The notes beneath the pieces are model-generated. The model saw only the letters and a program-made list of their open reading frames with translations, had not been told where the DNA came from and ran no database searches. Shown one piece after another: positions 43,617 through 51,915 of a stretch of 64,000 nt of DNA. Location: assembly GCA_014238425.1 (NCBI GenBank), contig JABABD010000029.1:124001-188000 (forward strand). Direction: 5' to 3'. Every line of letters begins with the position of its first letter. The first letter of the stretch is position 1. The DNA comes from Flavobacteriaceae bacterium. GTDB lineage: Bacteria > Bacteroidota > Bacteroidia > Flavobacteriales > Flavobacteriaceae. The translations under genes were made by a program, and so were the position numbers.

Positions 43617-43626
43617 AACCTGAAAC

Positions 43627-45789
43627 ATGATACTTAAAAAATCATTGCACATAGTATTCCTTTTTATTCTTGCTTTTGGGTATTCTCAGAATGAGGACCA
43701 GCGTCTAATGAACATCAAGAATCAGTTAACAATACTCTCTGCCGATAATCCTGGGCTTTCAGAAAACATTAAAACGGACATAAGTGTTAGCAATATTACT
43801 TTGTCAAACTTCTTATTGGCTTTATCTGAAGTGCATAAAGTCAATATCAATGTAAATCCTGAGCTTAATAATACGGCCATTGTAAATAATTTCAGCAATG
43901 TTACTGTTGCAGACCTTCTATTATTTTTATGTAAAGAGTATAAGCTTACCATAGATTTTACAGGCAATATACTTTCAGTAAAAACTTATCAAAAACCTCC
44001 TGAAAAAGAAGAAGAACGTGTCATACCCATAACGTATAATCCGATAAATAATACAATATCAATCGACGCAAAAGGAGAAAAACTGTATGATGTCTTTAAG
44101 AATATCATGGACAAAACGGGCAAAAACCTTGTCTTTTCTCCAGGTCTCGAAAACAAAGCTTTAACGGTATACATTCAAGTTGTGCCTTTTGATAGCGCCA
44201 TGGAGAAATTGGCTTTCGCGAATAATTTGTACATGAAAAAAACGAAGGATGGTTTCTATATGTTTGAAAATAATGCTGCTACAGTACCTGAAAACACTAG
44301 TAGCCAACGAACGGAGAGACCCACGCGCAGACGAAACTCGAACTTCTTTTTTAAAATTATAGATGCACAATCGAAATCTTTAGAAGTGGATTTCGTCAAT
44401 ACGCCAATAGCTGATATCATAAATGATATTGGTGCTGAGTTAAAAATAGACATTTTTACAGCGACGCCTCTTGATAACGCTGGAGTAGCGTCATTTAAAG
44501 CGAAATCTATTACGTTTGACAACCTATTAATCAAATTGTTCGAAAGCCAGGTTGTCTCAACCCCTACTAATACAAACGGTACCAGTACAAATAGACCCGC
44601 TAACAGTACTCCAATGAAACAGCAATTCACTTATAAGAAGGAGGGAAATGTTTACTTTTTTGGCACTATAGATCAATTAAGTGTGAGGCAGGTGGCTATA
44701 ATTCCTCTAATGTACCGATCTGTTGAGCTTTTACAGAATCCTGAAGGTGGCGGACAAACAAGAAGAGGCACCAATCAAAATTTTGGAGCAACTAATGGGT
44801 TCAATAACGGCAATAATAGAAATTATAACAATCAATTTGATAACACGAATAGGAATAGAGCTCCTCAAAATCAAAATTTCTCGAGTAATCAATCAGCTTT
44901 AGATTCTAATCAAAAAGATCTTACGAGTATCATTCCTGACGAAGTCAAACAAGGCCTCGATATCAAAATCGATTACGAACTCAATAGTTTTTATGTTAAT
45001 GGACCAAGTGCCAATATAGAGCGCTTTAAAAAATTCGTAAAGCAAATTGACAAACCTGTCCCTGTGATCTTGATTGAAGTCATGATCATAGAGGTAAGTA
45101 GAAGTGCTACGGTTGAAACTGGAGTCAGTTGGGGATTGGGCGATGAACCCGTTGAAACACGTGGAGATATCTATCCGCAAACAGATTTAACGCTTGGAAG
45201 CAAAACGATTAATAAAGTGATCGGTGGTTTCAACGGTATTGGCAAGTTTAAAGTCGTTCCTAATTTCTTTGCCACCATAAAAGCCATGGAAACCAATGGA
45301 GATCTCAAGATTAGATCGACTCCAAAAATAACCACGTTGAATGGGCATCGTGCAACCTTGTCTAACGGACAAACATCATACTACACGGTAACCCAACGAA
45401 ATATTTACGGTACAGATAATCCGCAAACTTCCGAGATTACGAATTATTATCCAATCGATGCTGAACTTGGGATCACCATCAAACCTACGGTTGCTGGCGA
45501 TGGACAGATAACCCTAGATATTTTTGTGATTCAATCAAGTTTTGGTAATCGTATCTCTGAAGATGCGCCACCAGATATCAATTCCCGGGAGTTTAGCTCC
45601 ATTATCCGCTTGAAAGATCAAGACATTGCTGTGCTTGGGGGTTTAGAAGAACAAGTTAAAAGAGGATCAAGTTCAGGTGTTCCTATTTTAGCGAGAATAC
45701 CCGTGATTAAATGGCTGTTTAGTAAAAGGAAACGTGAAGGACGGAAATCAAAACTAACTGTGCTCCTAAAGCCAACTGTATACTATTAG
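43627..45789 (+). CDS. Secretin (GspD-like outer-membrane channel)
   Basis: 720 residues with a signal peptide (MILKKSLHIVFLFILAFGYS). N-terminal N0/STN-type repeats (LSNFLLALSEVHKVNINVNP and two further copies near residues 140-200 and 245-300) precede an Asn/Gln-rich linker (about 375-430). The C-terminal secretin domain contains PVILIEVMIIEVSRSATVETG, METNGDLKIRSTPKITTLNG and LGGLEEQVKRGSSSGVPILA. It forms the outer-membrane pore. No S-domain for a pilotin was seen. The stop is one base from the next start. Confidence 0.92.
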   Translation: MILKKSLHIVFLFILAFGYSQNEDQRLMNIKNQLTILSADNPGLSENIKTDISVSNITLSNFLLALSEVHKVNINVNPELNNTAIVNNFSNVTVADLLLFLCKEYKLTIDFTGNILSVKTYQKPPEKEEERVIPITYNPINNTISIDAKGEKLYDVFKNIMDKTGKNLVFSPGLENKALTVYIQVVPFDSAMEKLAFANNLYMKKTKDGFYMFENNAATVPENTSSQRTERPTRRRNSNFFFKIIDAQSKSLEVDFVNTPIADIINDIGAELKIDIFTATPLDNAGVASFKAKSITFDNLLIKLFESQVVSTPTNTNGTSTNRPANSTPMKQQFTYKKEGNVYFFGTIDQLSVRQVAIIPLMYRSVELLQNPEGGGQTRRGTNQNFGATNGFNNGNNRNYNNQFDNTNRNRAPQNQNFSSNQSALDSNQKDLTSIIPDEVKQGLDIKIDYELNSFYVNGPSANIERFKKFVKQIDKPVPVILIEVMIIEVSRSATVETGVSWGLGDEPVETRGDIYPQTDLTLGSKTINKVIGGFNGIGKFKVVPNFFATIKAMETNGDLKIRSTPKITTLNGHRATLSNGQTSYYTVTQRNIYGTDNPQTSEITNYYPIDAELGITIKPTVAGDGQITLDIFVIQSSFGNRISEDAPPDINSREFSSIIRLKDQDIAVLGGLEEQVKRGSSSGVPILARIPVIKWLFSKRKREGRKSKLTVLLKPTVYY

Positions 45790-45790
45790 T

Positions 45791-46999
45791 ATGCTTAATA
45801 GATTTCTCACATATCTGAAATTTGGCAATCACTTCTGCGGTATTGAGCATACTTCTATGGACGCTGAAAACACGATTCAATCTGTGATTCTAAAAAAGAA
45901 CAAGAATGAAGTCGATATTGAACATCAATTCAAAGCTGAATCTATTGAAAAACTTGCGAAACAATTATCGAAGAACCAACACGCTTATCTAATTGTTAAT
46001 GACGCTAATATCCTAACAAAAAAAGTCGAGAGCACTAGAGAAAACACTTTGAAAACTGTTCGGAAAGCCTTCCCCAATATTGAGCTTGATGATTTTTACT
46101 ATGAGGTTATCCAACAAAAAGAGAACTCTTTTGTCTCTATTGGCAGAAAAGAGCATATTGATAGGATTGTTGAAACTTATTTGGAACATAACATTCATAT
46201 TATCAACCTGTCTATAGGTAACTCTTTAATAATGTCAATTTCTAATTTCATAGAGATTCAAAGTTTACAAACTTCGAACGCTCAAATTGAGATGGAAGAA
46301 GGCGGTATTAAATCTATTAATCAATCAATGGATATAACAATAGACATATATAATGTAAATGGGATTGAATCAAAAAGTAACACCTTGCTGTCCTTATGTG
46401 GTGCGTTGTCTTCTATCTTGAATAATTATGTCTCAGATTCCAACTTGCATGCTAAAAAGCAAATGCTCACTACTGACTTTAATCAGTCTCGGTTTTTTAG
46501 TCAATTCTTAAAATTCGGACTTGTATTCATTTTAGGATTATTACTTACTAATTTCTTTTTCTTTAATCACTATTTTAATAAAGCGAATACTTTAGAACAA
46601 ACTGCTCAAATGAATGTTACCGCAAAAGAAAGTGTTTTAAAGCTTAATGAAAGTGTTGGTAAAGTTGAAAAAATGGTTGAAGATGTACTCAATAGCCAAT
46701 CATCCAAAAGCTCTTTTTATACGAATGTGATTATGCAAGATTTGCCTAAATCGATTGTATTAGAAGAATACAACTATCAGCCTCTCTCTAAACGCATGAA
46801 GCCTAAGAAACCCATTGAATTAGAAAAAGACATCGTCACCATCTCCGGTGGTTCAAATAACTCTGAAGTGTTTTCAGAATGGATTAACAGCCTAGAAAAC
46901 AAGGACTGGATCGACAACGTCGCTATATCAGAATATGGCTCTGAGATCACTAATTCTTCTGAATTCTCTATCAAAATAACGCTCAAGAATGACGAATAA
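45791..46999 (+). CDS. GspL-like (PilM-PilN fusion) inner-membrane platform protein
   Basis: 402 residues. The cytoplasmic N-terminal part (about 1-225) has an actin-like PilM/GspL feel but weak motifs. One membrane helix (FGLVFILGLLLTNFFFFNHY, about 238-257) is followed by a coiled coil and a small periplasmic ferredoxin-like domain (VTISGGSNNSEVFSEWINSL). This order, with position between secretin and the next bitopic protein, fits GspL. Assignment rests on architecture and context. Confidence 0.7.
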   Translation: MLNRFLTYLKFGNHFCGIEHTSMDAENTIQSVILKKNKNEVDIEHQFKAESIEKLAKQLSKNQHAYLIVNDANILTKKVESTRENTLKTVRKAFPNIELDDFYYEVIQQKENSFVSIGRKEHIDRIVETYLEHNIHIINLSIGNSLIMSISNFIEIQSLQTSNAQIEMEEGGIKSINQSMDITIDIYNVNGIESKSNTLLSLCGALSSILNNYVSDSNLHAKKQMLTTDFNQSRFFSQFLKFGLVFILGLLLTNFFFFNHYFNKANTLEQTAQMNVTAKESVLKLNESVGKVEKMVEDVLNSQSSKSSFYTNVIMQDLPKSIVLEEYNYQPLSKRMKPKKPIELEKDIVTISGGSNNSEVFSEWINSLENKDWIDNVAISEYGSEITNSSEFSIKITLKNDE

Positions 47000-47501
47000 A
47001 ACTAAAAACATAGCGTTGCTCGTTGGCTTTGCAATAGTATTGTTCGTTTGCTATCAATTCGCGATTTCAAAAACCTTGAACATTAAGAATCGTTATAATA
47101 GTTTGAGACATGAAGATGGACTTTTTAAAAACACCCCAAAGCAGCTCGCATTACTAAAGCAGAAACAAATTTATTATGACTCCATTTTGATGTCGAACAA
47201 ATTAGATGGAAGTTCGATACAGAATAGTCTGTTAAAGGTGATTAATACTTTTGCCGAAACCGAAAATCTTAAAGTCATCTCTTTTTTAGAACCTCATGCT
47301 CATCTTAATAATGATTTGATTATCAAAACCTATAGTTTTACTCTTGAGGGCAACTATGAGAGTATTATTAAACTCATCCACGTATTAGAACAGCGAACCA
47401 AGTTTGGAGAGATTATTAATCTACATTTCGAAAAGAAAAAGGATTTTAGATCTGGTAGATATTATTTACAAGCTAAGGTGTTGTTGAAGAGTTTTGGGTA
47501 A
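46989..47501 (+). CDS. GspM/PilO-like inner-membrane protein
   Basis: 170 residues. One N-terminal helix (IALLVGFAIVLFVCYQFAIS), a coiled-coil stretch, then a ferredoxin-like domain (NDLIIKTYSFTLEGNYESII, GEIINLHFEKKKD). It overlaps the GspL-like gene by 11 bp. Partner of GspL in the inner-membrane platform by architecture and place. It is the last gene of the plus-strand half; the opposing gspF ends 18 bp away. Confidence 0.7.
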   Translation: MTNKTKNIALLVGFAIVLFVCYQFAISKTLNIKNRYNSLRHEDGLFKNTPKQLALLKQKQIYYDSILMSNKLDGSSIQNSLLKVINTFAETENLKVISFLEPHAHLNNDLIIKTYSFTLEGNYESIIKLIHVLEQRTKFGEIINLHFEKKKDFRSGRYYLQAKVLLKSFG

Positions 47502-47519
47502 ACGGCTTTATCTGAAAAA

Positions 47520-48656
47520 TTAACCCAAAACACTACTTAATTTGAACATTGGTAAATACATGGCTATTAGAATAACCCCAACTAAAATACCGACAATCAC
47601 TATGATAAAAGGTTCCATAACAGTAGAGAGCAGTTTAGAACGTTGTTGCACCTGAATGTTATATTGACTGTTCAATCGGTCAAATATGAATTCCGTTTGG
47701 TTGGTTTCTTCCGCTACTTTTACCATGGCAACCATTTTATCACTAAACAGTTTGTGCTGACTCAAACTACTACTTAAGGAATTACCCGTCAATATAGATT
47801 GCTCAACCGTTTCCAAAGCTGTTTTTAAAGGGTAGAAATCAATCATTTGTTTGACTAACTGAATACTATTCACCATTGGCACTTTGGAAGCTGTAAGCAA
47901 GGTAACTGCTTGTGTAAACTGAGATAAGTATACTGTTTTGATAAAGTCACCAATAAACGGTATTCTCATCATTAAAGAATCCTTTGTCTGTTTAAACCAT
48001 TGCTTTTTCTTCAATAAGAAGCGCGAAAGAAATAACCCAAGTAGCATTAAGAGTATAAACCAGCCGTAGTGTTTGACAAATTCAGAAACACTAATAATGA
48101 ATTTTGTAATACTCGGTAGCTCTACTTGCTGCTGTTTAAAAATATCTTGAAACATGGGCACCACAAATTGCAACATAAACACGACGACCAAAACAGCTGT
48201 GCTTAATATGATTGCTGGATAGGTCAAGGCACCAACAAGATTACGTCGCTGTTCATTCTTCCTTGCAAAAAAATGTCCAAGTTGTTCTGATACTCGGGCA
48301 AGGGTCCCTGTTTCTTCACCTATCTTCAAAGAGTAGTACTCGTATTCGGTAAACGATTTATGTTTCTCTATAGCTTCCGATAGACTTTTACCAGAAACAA
48401 TATCATTGGCAATGGCGATTAACGTTTCCTTATTACGTTTCTTTTTTTGAGATTTACCCAACAGTTCTAGGCTGTTCTTAAGATTCACGCCTGCATTTAA
48501 TAACACACTCAATTCGGTATAAAAATCTTCTTTGATTTTATTCGCAAAAGGCTTGTTGAACCAATTAATTTCTTTCTTGAGTATAGAAGGAGATTTGTTT
48601 TCAGATGTTTCTGAAACGGTTTTGGTTGCTTGTATATCCTCTAACTGAAATGCCAT
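47520..48656 (-). CDS. Type II secretion platform protein GspF
   Basis: 378 residues. Two GspF domains: the first about 40-160 (FYTELSVLLNAGVNLKNSLELL, LKIGEETGTLARVSEQL), the second about 235-350 (QFTQAVTLLTASKVPMVNSI, MVKVAEETNQTEFIF). Three membrane segments, as in all GspF/PilC proteins. It binds the ATPase and the pseudopilus base. It is the last gene of the minus-strand half of the cluster. Confidence 0.93.
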   Translation of the reverse strand: MAFQLEDIQATKTVSETSENKSPSILKKEINWFNKPFANKIKEDFYTELSVLLNAGVNLKNSLELLGKSQKKKRNKETLIAIANDIVSGKSLSEAIEKHKSFTEYEYYSLKIGEETGTLARVSEQLGHFFARKNEQRRNLVGALTYPAIILSTAVLVVVFMLQFVVPMFQDIFKQQQVELPSITKFIISVSEFVKHYGWFILLMLLGLFLSRFLLKKKQWFKQTKDSLMMRIPFIGDFIKTVYLSQFTQAVTLLTASKVPMVNSIQLVKQMIDFYPLKTALETVEQSILTGNSLSSSLSQHKLFSDKMVAMVKVAEETNQTEFIFDRLNSQYNIQVQQRSKLLSTVMEPFIIVIVGILVGVILIAMYLPMFKLSSVLG

Positions 48657-49150
48657 TAATTCATAAATGCATTAGCATCATTTTTTTTAAATACAAACAT
48701 TAATTTCTCTTGGAATTCTTTTAATGTTTCCATTTTTATAGCGTCAATTTTACCATTGTTTACGGTGTTTCCATCGAAAAAGAAGGTTTTACTTTTTAAT
48801 GGTATCATAAATGTATCTAGTTCTTTAACAATGCTTTTTTCGAGAAATTTATAACTAACGGAATCGATTTCTGTCTTAAGGGTCAGTGTATGTTCTAAAT
48901 CGTCATATTCTATATTCGTATATCGATTAAAATCTAACCACAGCGATTGTTCCAATAATCTCAACTCGGTTGAAGTTTGAAAATTAGATTGAATCCCTAG
49001 CATTTGTTTTTGTACAAGAGATAATACTGTAAATGCTAAACCAATAACAATGCTTGTCAGAATAAGAACAACAATCATTTCACTTATAGTAAATGCAGGT
49101 ATGTTTTTAGTAATTTTCAAATAGTTTTCTTGAGATGACTTTTTTATCAT
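48656..49150 (-). CDS. Minor pseudopilin-like protein (GspJ position)
   Basis: 164 residues from MIKKSSQENYLKITKNIPAF. The prepilin motif is A-FTISEMIVVLILTSIVIGLAF, with Glu at +5. The rest is a short globular domain with alternating strands (LEHTLTLKTEIDSVSYKFLE). The frame opens 12 bases earlier at 49162. It overlaps the upstream pseudopilin gene by about 44 bp and the gspF start by one base. Confidence 0.75.
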   Translation of the reverse strand: MIKKSSQENYLKITKNIPAFTISEMIVVLILTSIVIGLAFTVLSLVQKQMLGIQSNFQTSTELRLLEQSLWLDFNRYTNIEYDDLEHTLTLKTEIDSVSYKFLEKSIVKELDTFMIPLKSKTFFFDGNTVNNGKIDAIKMETLKEFQEKLMFVFKKNDANAFMN

Positions 49151-49436
49151 GAATAGCCTCAATCTCTATAGAGATTTCTTGGTTATATATAATACGTTCC
49201 GCAGAGACCTCCCAATTCTTATACTGACTATAATGTGGTAATTCCAAGCGTTCTGTTTGATATAAATATTCCAATTCGTTCAGATACACTTCAATTTGCG
49301 AGGCGTCACTTTTTATAGTATTCGAAAACATGCCATTTAAGGTTAAGCTTGATAGCACAAAAATGATGACAATTAGCACTGTTGCTACCAGTGTTTCCAT
49401 TAAGGTAGATGCCTTTACTTTTTTTAGTATAACCAT
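49107..49436 (-). CDS. Minor pseudopilin-like protein (GspI position)
   Basis: 109 residues. Prepilin motif KA-STLMETLVATVLIVIIFVLSS, with Glu at +5 and a very short basic leader. Small C-terminal domain. It overlaps the K-like gene upstream by 13 bp and the J-like gene downstream, as in the gspI-J-K blocks of classical systems though in another order. Confidence 0.75.
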   Translation of the reverse strand: MVILKKVKASTLMETLVATVLIVIIFVLSSLTLNGMFSNTIKSDASQIEVYLNELEYLYQTERLELPHYSQYKNWEVSAERIIYNQEISIEIEAIHDKKVISRKLFENY

Positions 49437-50692
49437 TTGAGCACTCCTTTCTTTCCATCTTCAAAATTTAAACCCGCGTACTCTTCTGGCAGCTGATCTA
49501 TAATGATGATTCCGTTATAAATGTGATTTTGATAAATAGATCCTGATTGATTAGCAATGAAGTTGCTTGTAAATACCGTTCCATATACCTGGCCTTTAAG
49601 TTCTAAATTCTGAGCACAGTATATTTCTCCACGTATGATGGCTCCTTCCTCCAGAATCACTTGCGTTTTTGTGTCGTTTAGTTTTATGTTTCCTAAGAAA
49701 ACGACAGCACCGTTTATTTCTGTTTTTTCTTTGATATATACCACTGGATTTTCTTTCTTAACGGCTGACGGATTTTTAGAAACTATATTATAATCAAGAA
49801 CCAAGGCCGATGGATAATTCAGCCTGCAATTCTTCCCAACGTTAATCTCTTTTGTCGCTATGGCTTGAAACGTGCCTGAAACGTTACTCATAATTTCAAT
49901 TTCTGGAGCGATTAAAATAACATCCTTTAAATTACTTGATGGATTTAGAATAATCTTGGTATTTGATACAATCATGATATTTCCAACCAATTGGAGATTA
50001 CTCAATTCAATATCAGTGTTACTAACAAAATACTTTGTTGGTTCAAAAAATGAATTTTGATGCTTTCGTTTTTTATTCAAGTTTAAAATCTTGTCAGAAG
50101 CAATTGTATTTAAGAGTGTTTTAAAAGCATTTAAATTTTGAAGGATTTCAGAGCTTAATAAAGGAAAACTATTCGAGGCTTTAGCTGATCCATATATTAG
50201 CCGTTCTCCATAATAGGATTGCCCAGAAATATTACCTGTCTTCACACCACGTTTAGGCAAAAATGCAACTCCTTGAATTCGTGTATTTCCAACCAACACC
50301 AAAGGCTTTTTATTGTCTTTTACATACAGAGCGGTTCTGTCTGATTCTGATTGCTTAGTCCCAATCAATGCTATTTTAGCAAAGCGCTTCGATTTTATAG
50401 TAGCTGTTGAGGACACAGTCTCAAATACACCCCAAAAGTTATGACACACTTTAAGGCTCTTAAAGTCTTGATCTTTCAAATCAACAAAAACAGTATCTCG
50501 AGTAACGGTTTTGTTGGATAGGGCAAAGGCGATACCCTTATCTGCGTTTTTAATTGTTTCTAAATTGAAGTGTGAATCCGCCCCAAATTTTTTGTGAGTA
50601 TGAATCAGCACGATAAAAGTAAACAGCAGTAATGCGACGATCACAGAGATAAAAATCGCCATTTGTATCGCTCCAGCTCTAATCTTCAGCAT
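49424..50692 (-). CDS. GspK/PilX-like protein with beta-solenoid body
   Basis: 422 residues. The N-terminus MLKIRAGAIQMAIFISVIVALLL is pilin-like but lacks Glu at +5, as do GspK-type minor pseudopilins. From about residue 215 the chain is a row of short strands (IELSNLQLVGNIMIVSNTKI, AIATKEINVGKNCRLNYPSA, TEINGAVVFLGNIKLND, AIIRGEIYCAQNLELKGQVYG) with the periodicity of a bactofilin-like or other beta-solenoid. That combination is unlike the helical GspK body. It sits where GspK would be, next to I and J. Confidence 0.6.
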   Translation of the reverse strand: MLKIRAGAIQMAIFISVIVALLLFTFIVLIHTHKKFGADSHFNLETIKNADKGIAFALSNKTVTRDTVFVDLKDQDFKSLKVCHNFWGVFETVSSTATIKSKRFAKIALIGTKQSESDRTALYVKDNKKPLVLVGNTRIQGVAFLPKRGVKTGNISGQSYYGERLIYGSAKASNSFPLLSSEILQNLNAFKTLLNTIASDKILNLNKKRKHQNSFFEPTKYFVSNTDIELSNLQLVGNIMIVSNTKIILNPSSNLKDVILIAPEIEIMSNVSGTFQAIATKEINVGKNCRLNYPSALVLDYNIVSKNPSAVKKENPVVYIKEKTEINGAVVFLGNIKLNDTKTQVILEEGAIIRGEIYCAQNLELKGQVYGTVFTSNFIANQSGSIYQNHIYNGIIIIDQLPEEYAGLNFEDGKKGVLKWLY

Positions 50693-50695
50693 ATC

Positions 50696-51157
50696 CTATT
50701 GTTTAGAGATGGTTGTTTTCATATTATTATGACGCACGACGATTTCCTTAGAATTACCTCGGATTAGTTTTACACCATTTATTTCCCTACCCTTTTTAAT
50801 CAGGACTTGGTTGCCGTTAATATTAATGACAAACATTTGATTAGTAGAATTATGTCGTTTTACTAAGCCATGATAAGAAATAGGCGTCATTGAATCTGAT
50901 AAAATCCTATTCGTTTGTTCTGTAATAGAAGGTTTTTTTCTATGACGCAAAGTACCTAAAAATGGATCTCTATCTAATGATTGAATCGAGAACGTATCAG
51001 CAACTGTTCTCGTTTTTGGTCGGAATGCCAAATCGATTTTCTCTTCTACAATATCTGGCATGTTGTCGTTTAAGCCATTGAATATTTGATGTCCTATGGT
51101 ACTCCAAATAGCAAGAACAACAACCAATAGCGAATATGTTTTGGTATTCTTTTTCAT
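50696..51157 (-). CDS. GspC/PilP-like periplasmic linker protein
   Basis: 153 residues. One N-terminal membrane helix (YSLLVVVLAIWSTIGHQIF) precedes the phrase DRDPFLGTL, a hallmark of PilP/GspC. The end is a small HR-like beta domain (ISYHGLVKRHNSTNQMFVIN, LIKKGREINGVKLIRGN). It would link the inner platform to the secretin. It is 3 bp from the K-like gene. Confidence 0.72.
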   Translation of the reverse strand: MKKNTKTYSLLVVVLAIWSTIGHQIFNGLNDNMPDIVEEKIDLAFRPKTRTVADTFSIQSLDRDPFLGTLRHRKKPSITEQTNRILSDSMTPISYHGLVKRHNSTNQMFVININGNQVLIKKGREINGVKLIRGNSKEIVVRHNNMKTTISKQ

Positions 51158-51163
51158 GGATAA

Positions 51164-51523
51164 TTATTCAACAGTGAAACTCTGAGTAGTATACATTGTT
51201 TGGTATCCTGAATTTTCAGCCTTTACACGCCATTCATAGGTGCTAATTTCTAAAGTTGTACTAAAAGAAGTTTCAGACAATGTTGAGTCAGCAATTATTT
51301 GGACTGCTTCAGCAAAAGTTGGAGTCGCAATTTGAATGCGATAGGTTTCTGCGTCTTCCAGTGTTTCCCAATCAAAAAACAAGATATTTGCGCTATTTAG
51401 TGCCACCGTATCAGCTGGAGCTACCAATGTGACAACTTTATCTGAAATATCTTGAACTTCAATGATATCTTCACAGGATGCGCATACTAGAAGGATACAA
51501 ATTAGGCCAGCTATTTTTTTCAT
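51164..51523 (-). CDS. Small lipoprotein with fibronectin-III-like fold
   Basis: 119 residues. Lipoprotein signal MKKIAGLICILLVCASCEDI with the lipid-modified Cys at position 17. The mature part (ILFFDWETLEDAETYRIQIA, TYEWRVKAENSGYQTMYTTQ) is a single Fn3-like domain. First gene of the minus-strand secretion operon. It may be an accessory or pilotin-like lipoprotein, or cargo. Confidence 0.7.
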   Translation of the reverse strand: MKKIAGLICILLVCASCEDIIEVQDISDKVVTLVAPADTVALNSANILFFDWETLEDAETYRIQIATPTFAEAVQIIADSTLSETSFSTTLEISTYEWRVKAENSGYQTMYTTQSFTVE

Positions 51524-51624
51524 ATTCTACAACTTGAAATAATTGATTTTCTTTTACTTTGATTTGTAGATAGATAATCGTGTATTTATAATAAAAATAT
51601 GACCTTTCGACATACCTTAAGTAA

Positions 51625-51654
51625 GGTTGAACCGTAAGAAAACTACGGTTTGAG
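51625..51654. promoter_or_regulatory. Inverted pair of AACCGTA elements before the second secretion operon
   Basis: GGTTGAACCGTA (51625-51636) is followed by the inverted TACGGTTTGAG (51644-51654). The two AACCGTA cores face each other across seven bases. The site is about 100 bp upstream of the lipoprotein gene and is a near copy of those at 40441 and 40564. Confidence 0.5.
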
Positions 51655-51745
51655 TTTAAGCTAAGTAATTACTCTACGAAAATGGGTTAAACTTCATCTT
51701 TACCAGTTGTTTCCTTATAAAAAGCAGCTAATCCGCTCCATTTAT

Positions 51746-51817
51746 GGTTCTATAGTTCAAGGGATAGAATAAAAGTTTTCTAAACTTTAGATCCAGATTC
51801 GAACCCTGATGAAATCA
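51746..51817 (+). pseudogene. Decayed tRNA-Arg (TCT)
   Basis: A 72-base cloverleaf can be drawn: anticodon stem AAAGT/ACTTT with loop TTTCTAA (anticodon TCT), D-arm GTTC/GAAT and T-loop TTCGAAC. The T-stem CCAGA/CCTGA has mismatches at both ends, including the normally invariant G53-C61, and the acceptor GGTTCTA/TGAAATC has a C-A mismatch plus wobbles. This looks like a pseudogene rather than a working tRNA. Confidence 0.65.
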
Positions 51818-51915
51818 CGAAGGATATTTGGTCTTTCAGCATGTTTAACTTGAAACAAAGAATATACCTGCTTTATTCAAATTCATGTAACTTTATTGCT
51901 ACACTCAATTTAGTT

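Larger units (their letters stand above)
51524..51840. other. Intergenic region upstream of the second secretion operon
   Basis: 317 bp between the lipoprotein gene and the deaminase frame. It holds the inverted pair of CCGTA elements and a decayed tRNA-Arg. No TAnnTTTG box faces the minus-strand operon. Confidence 0.6.
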
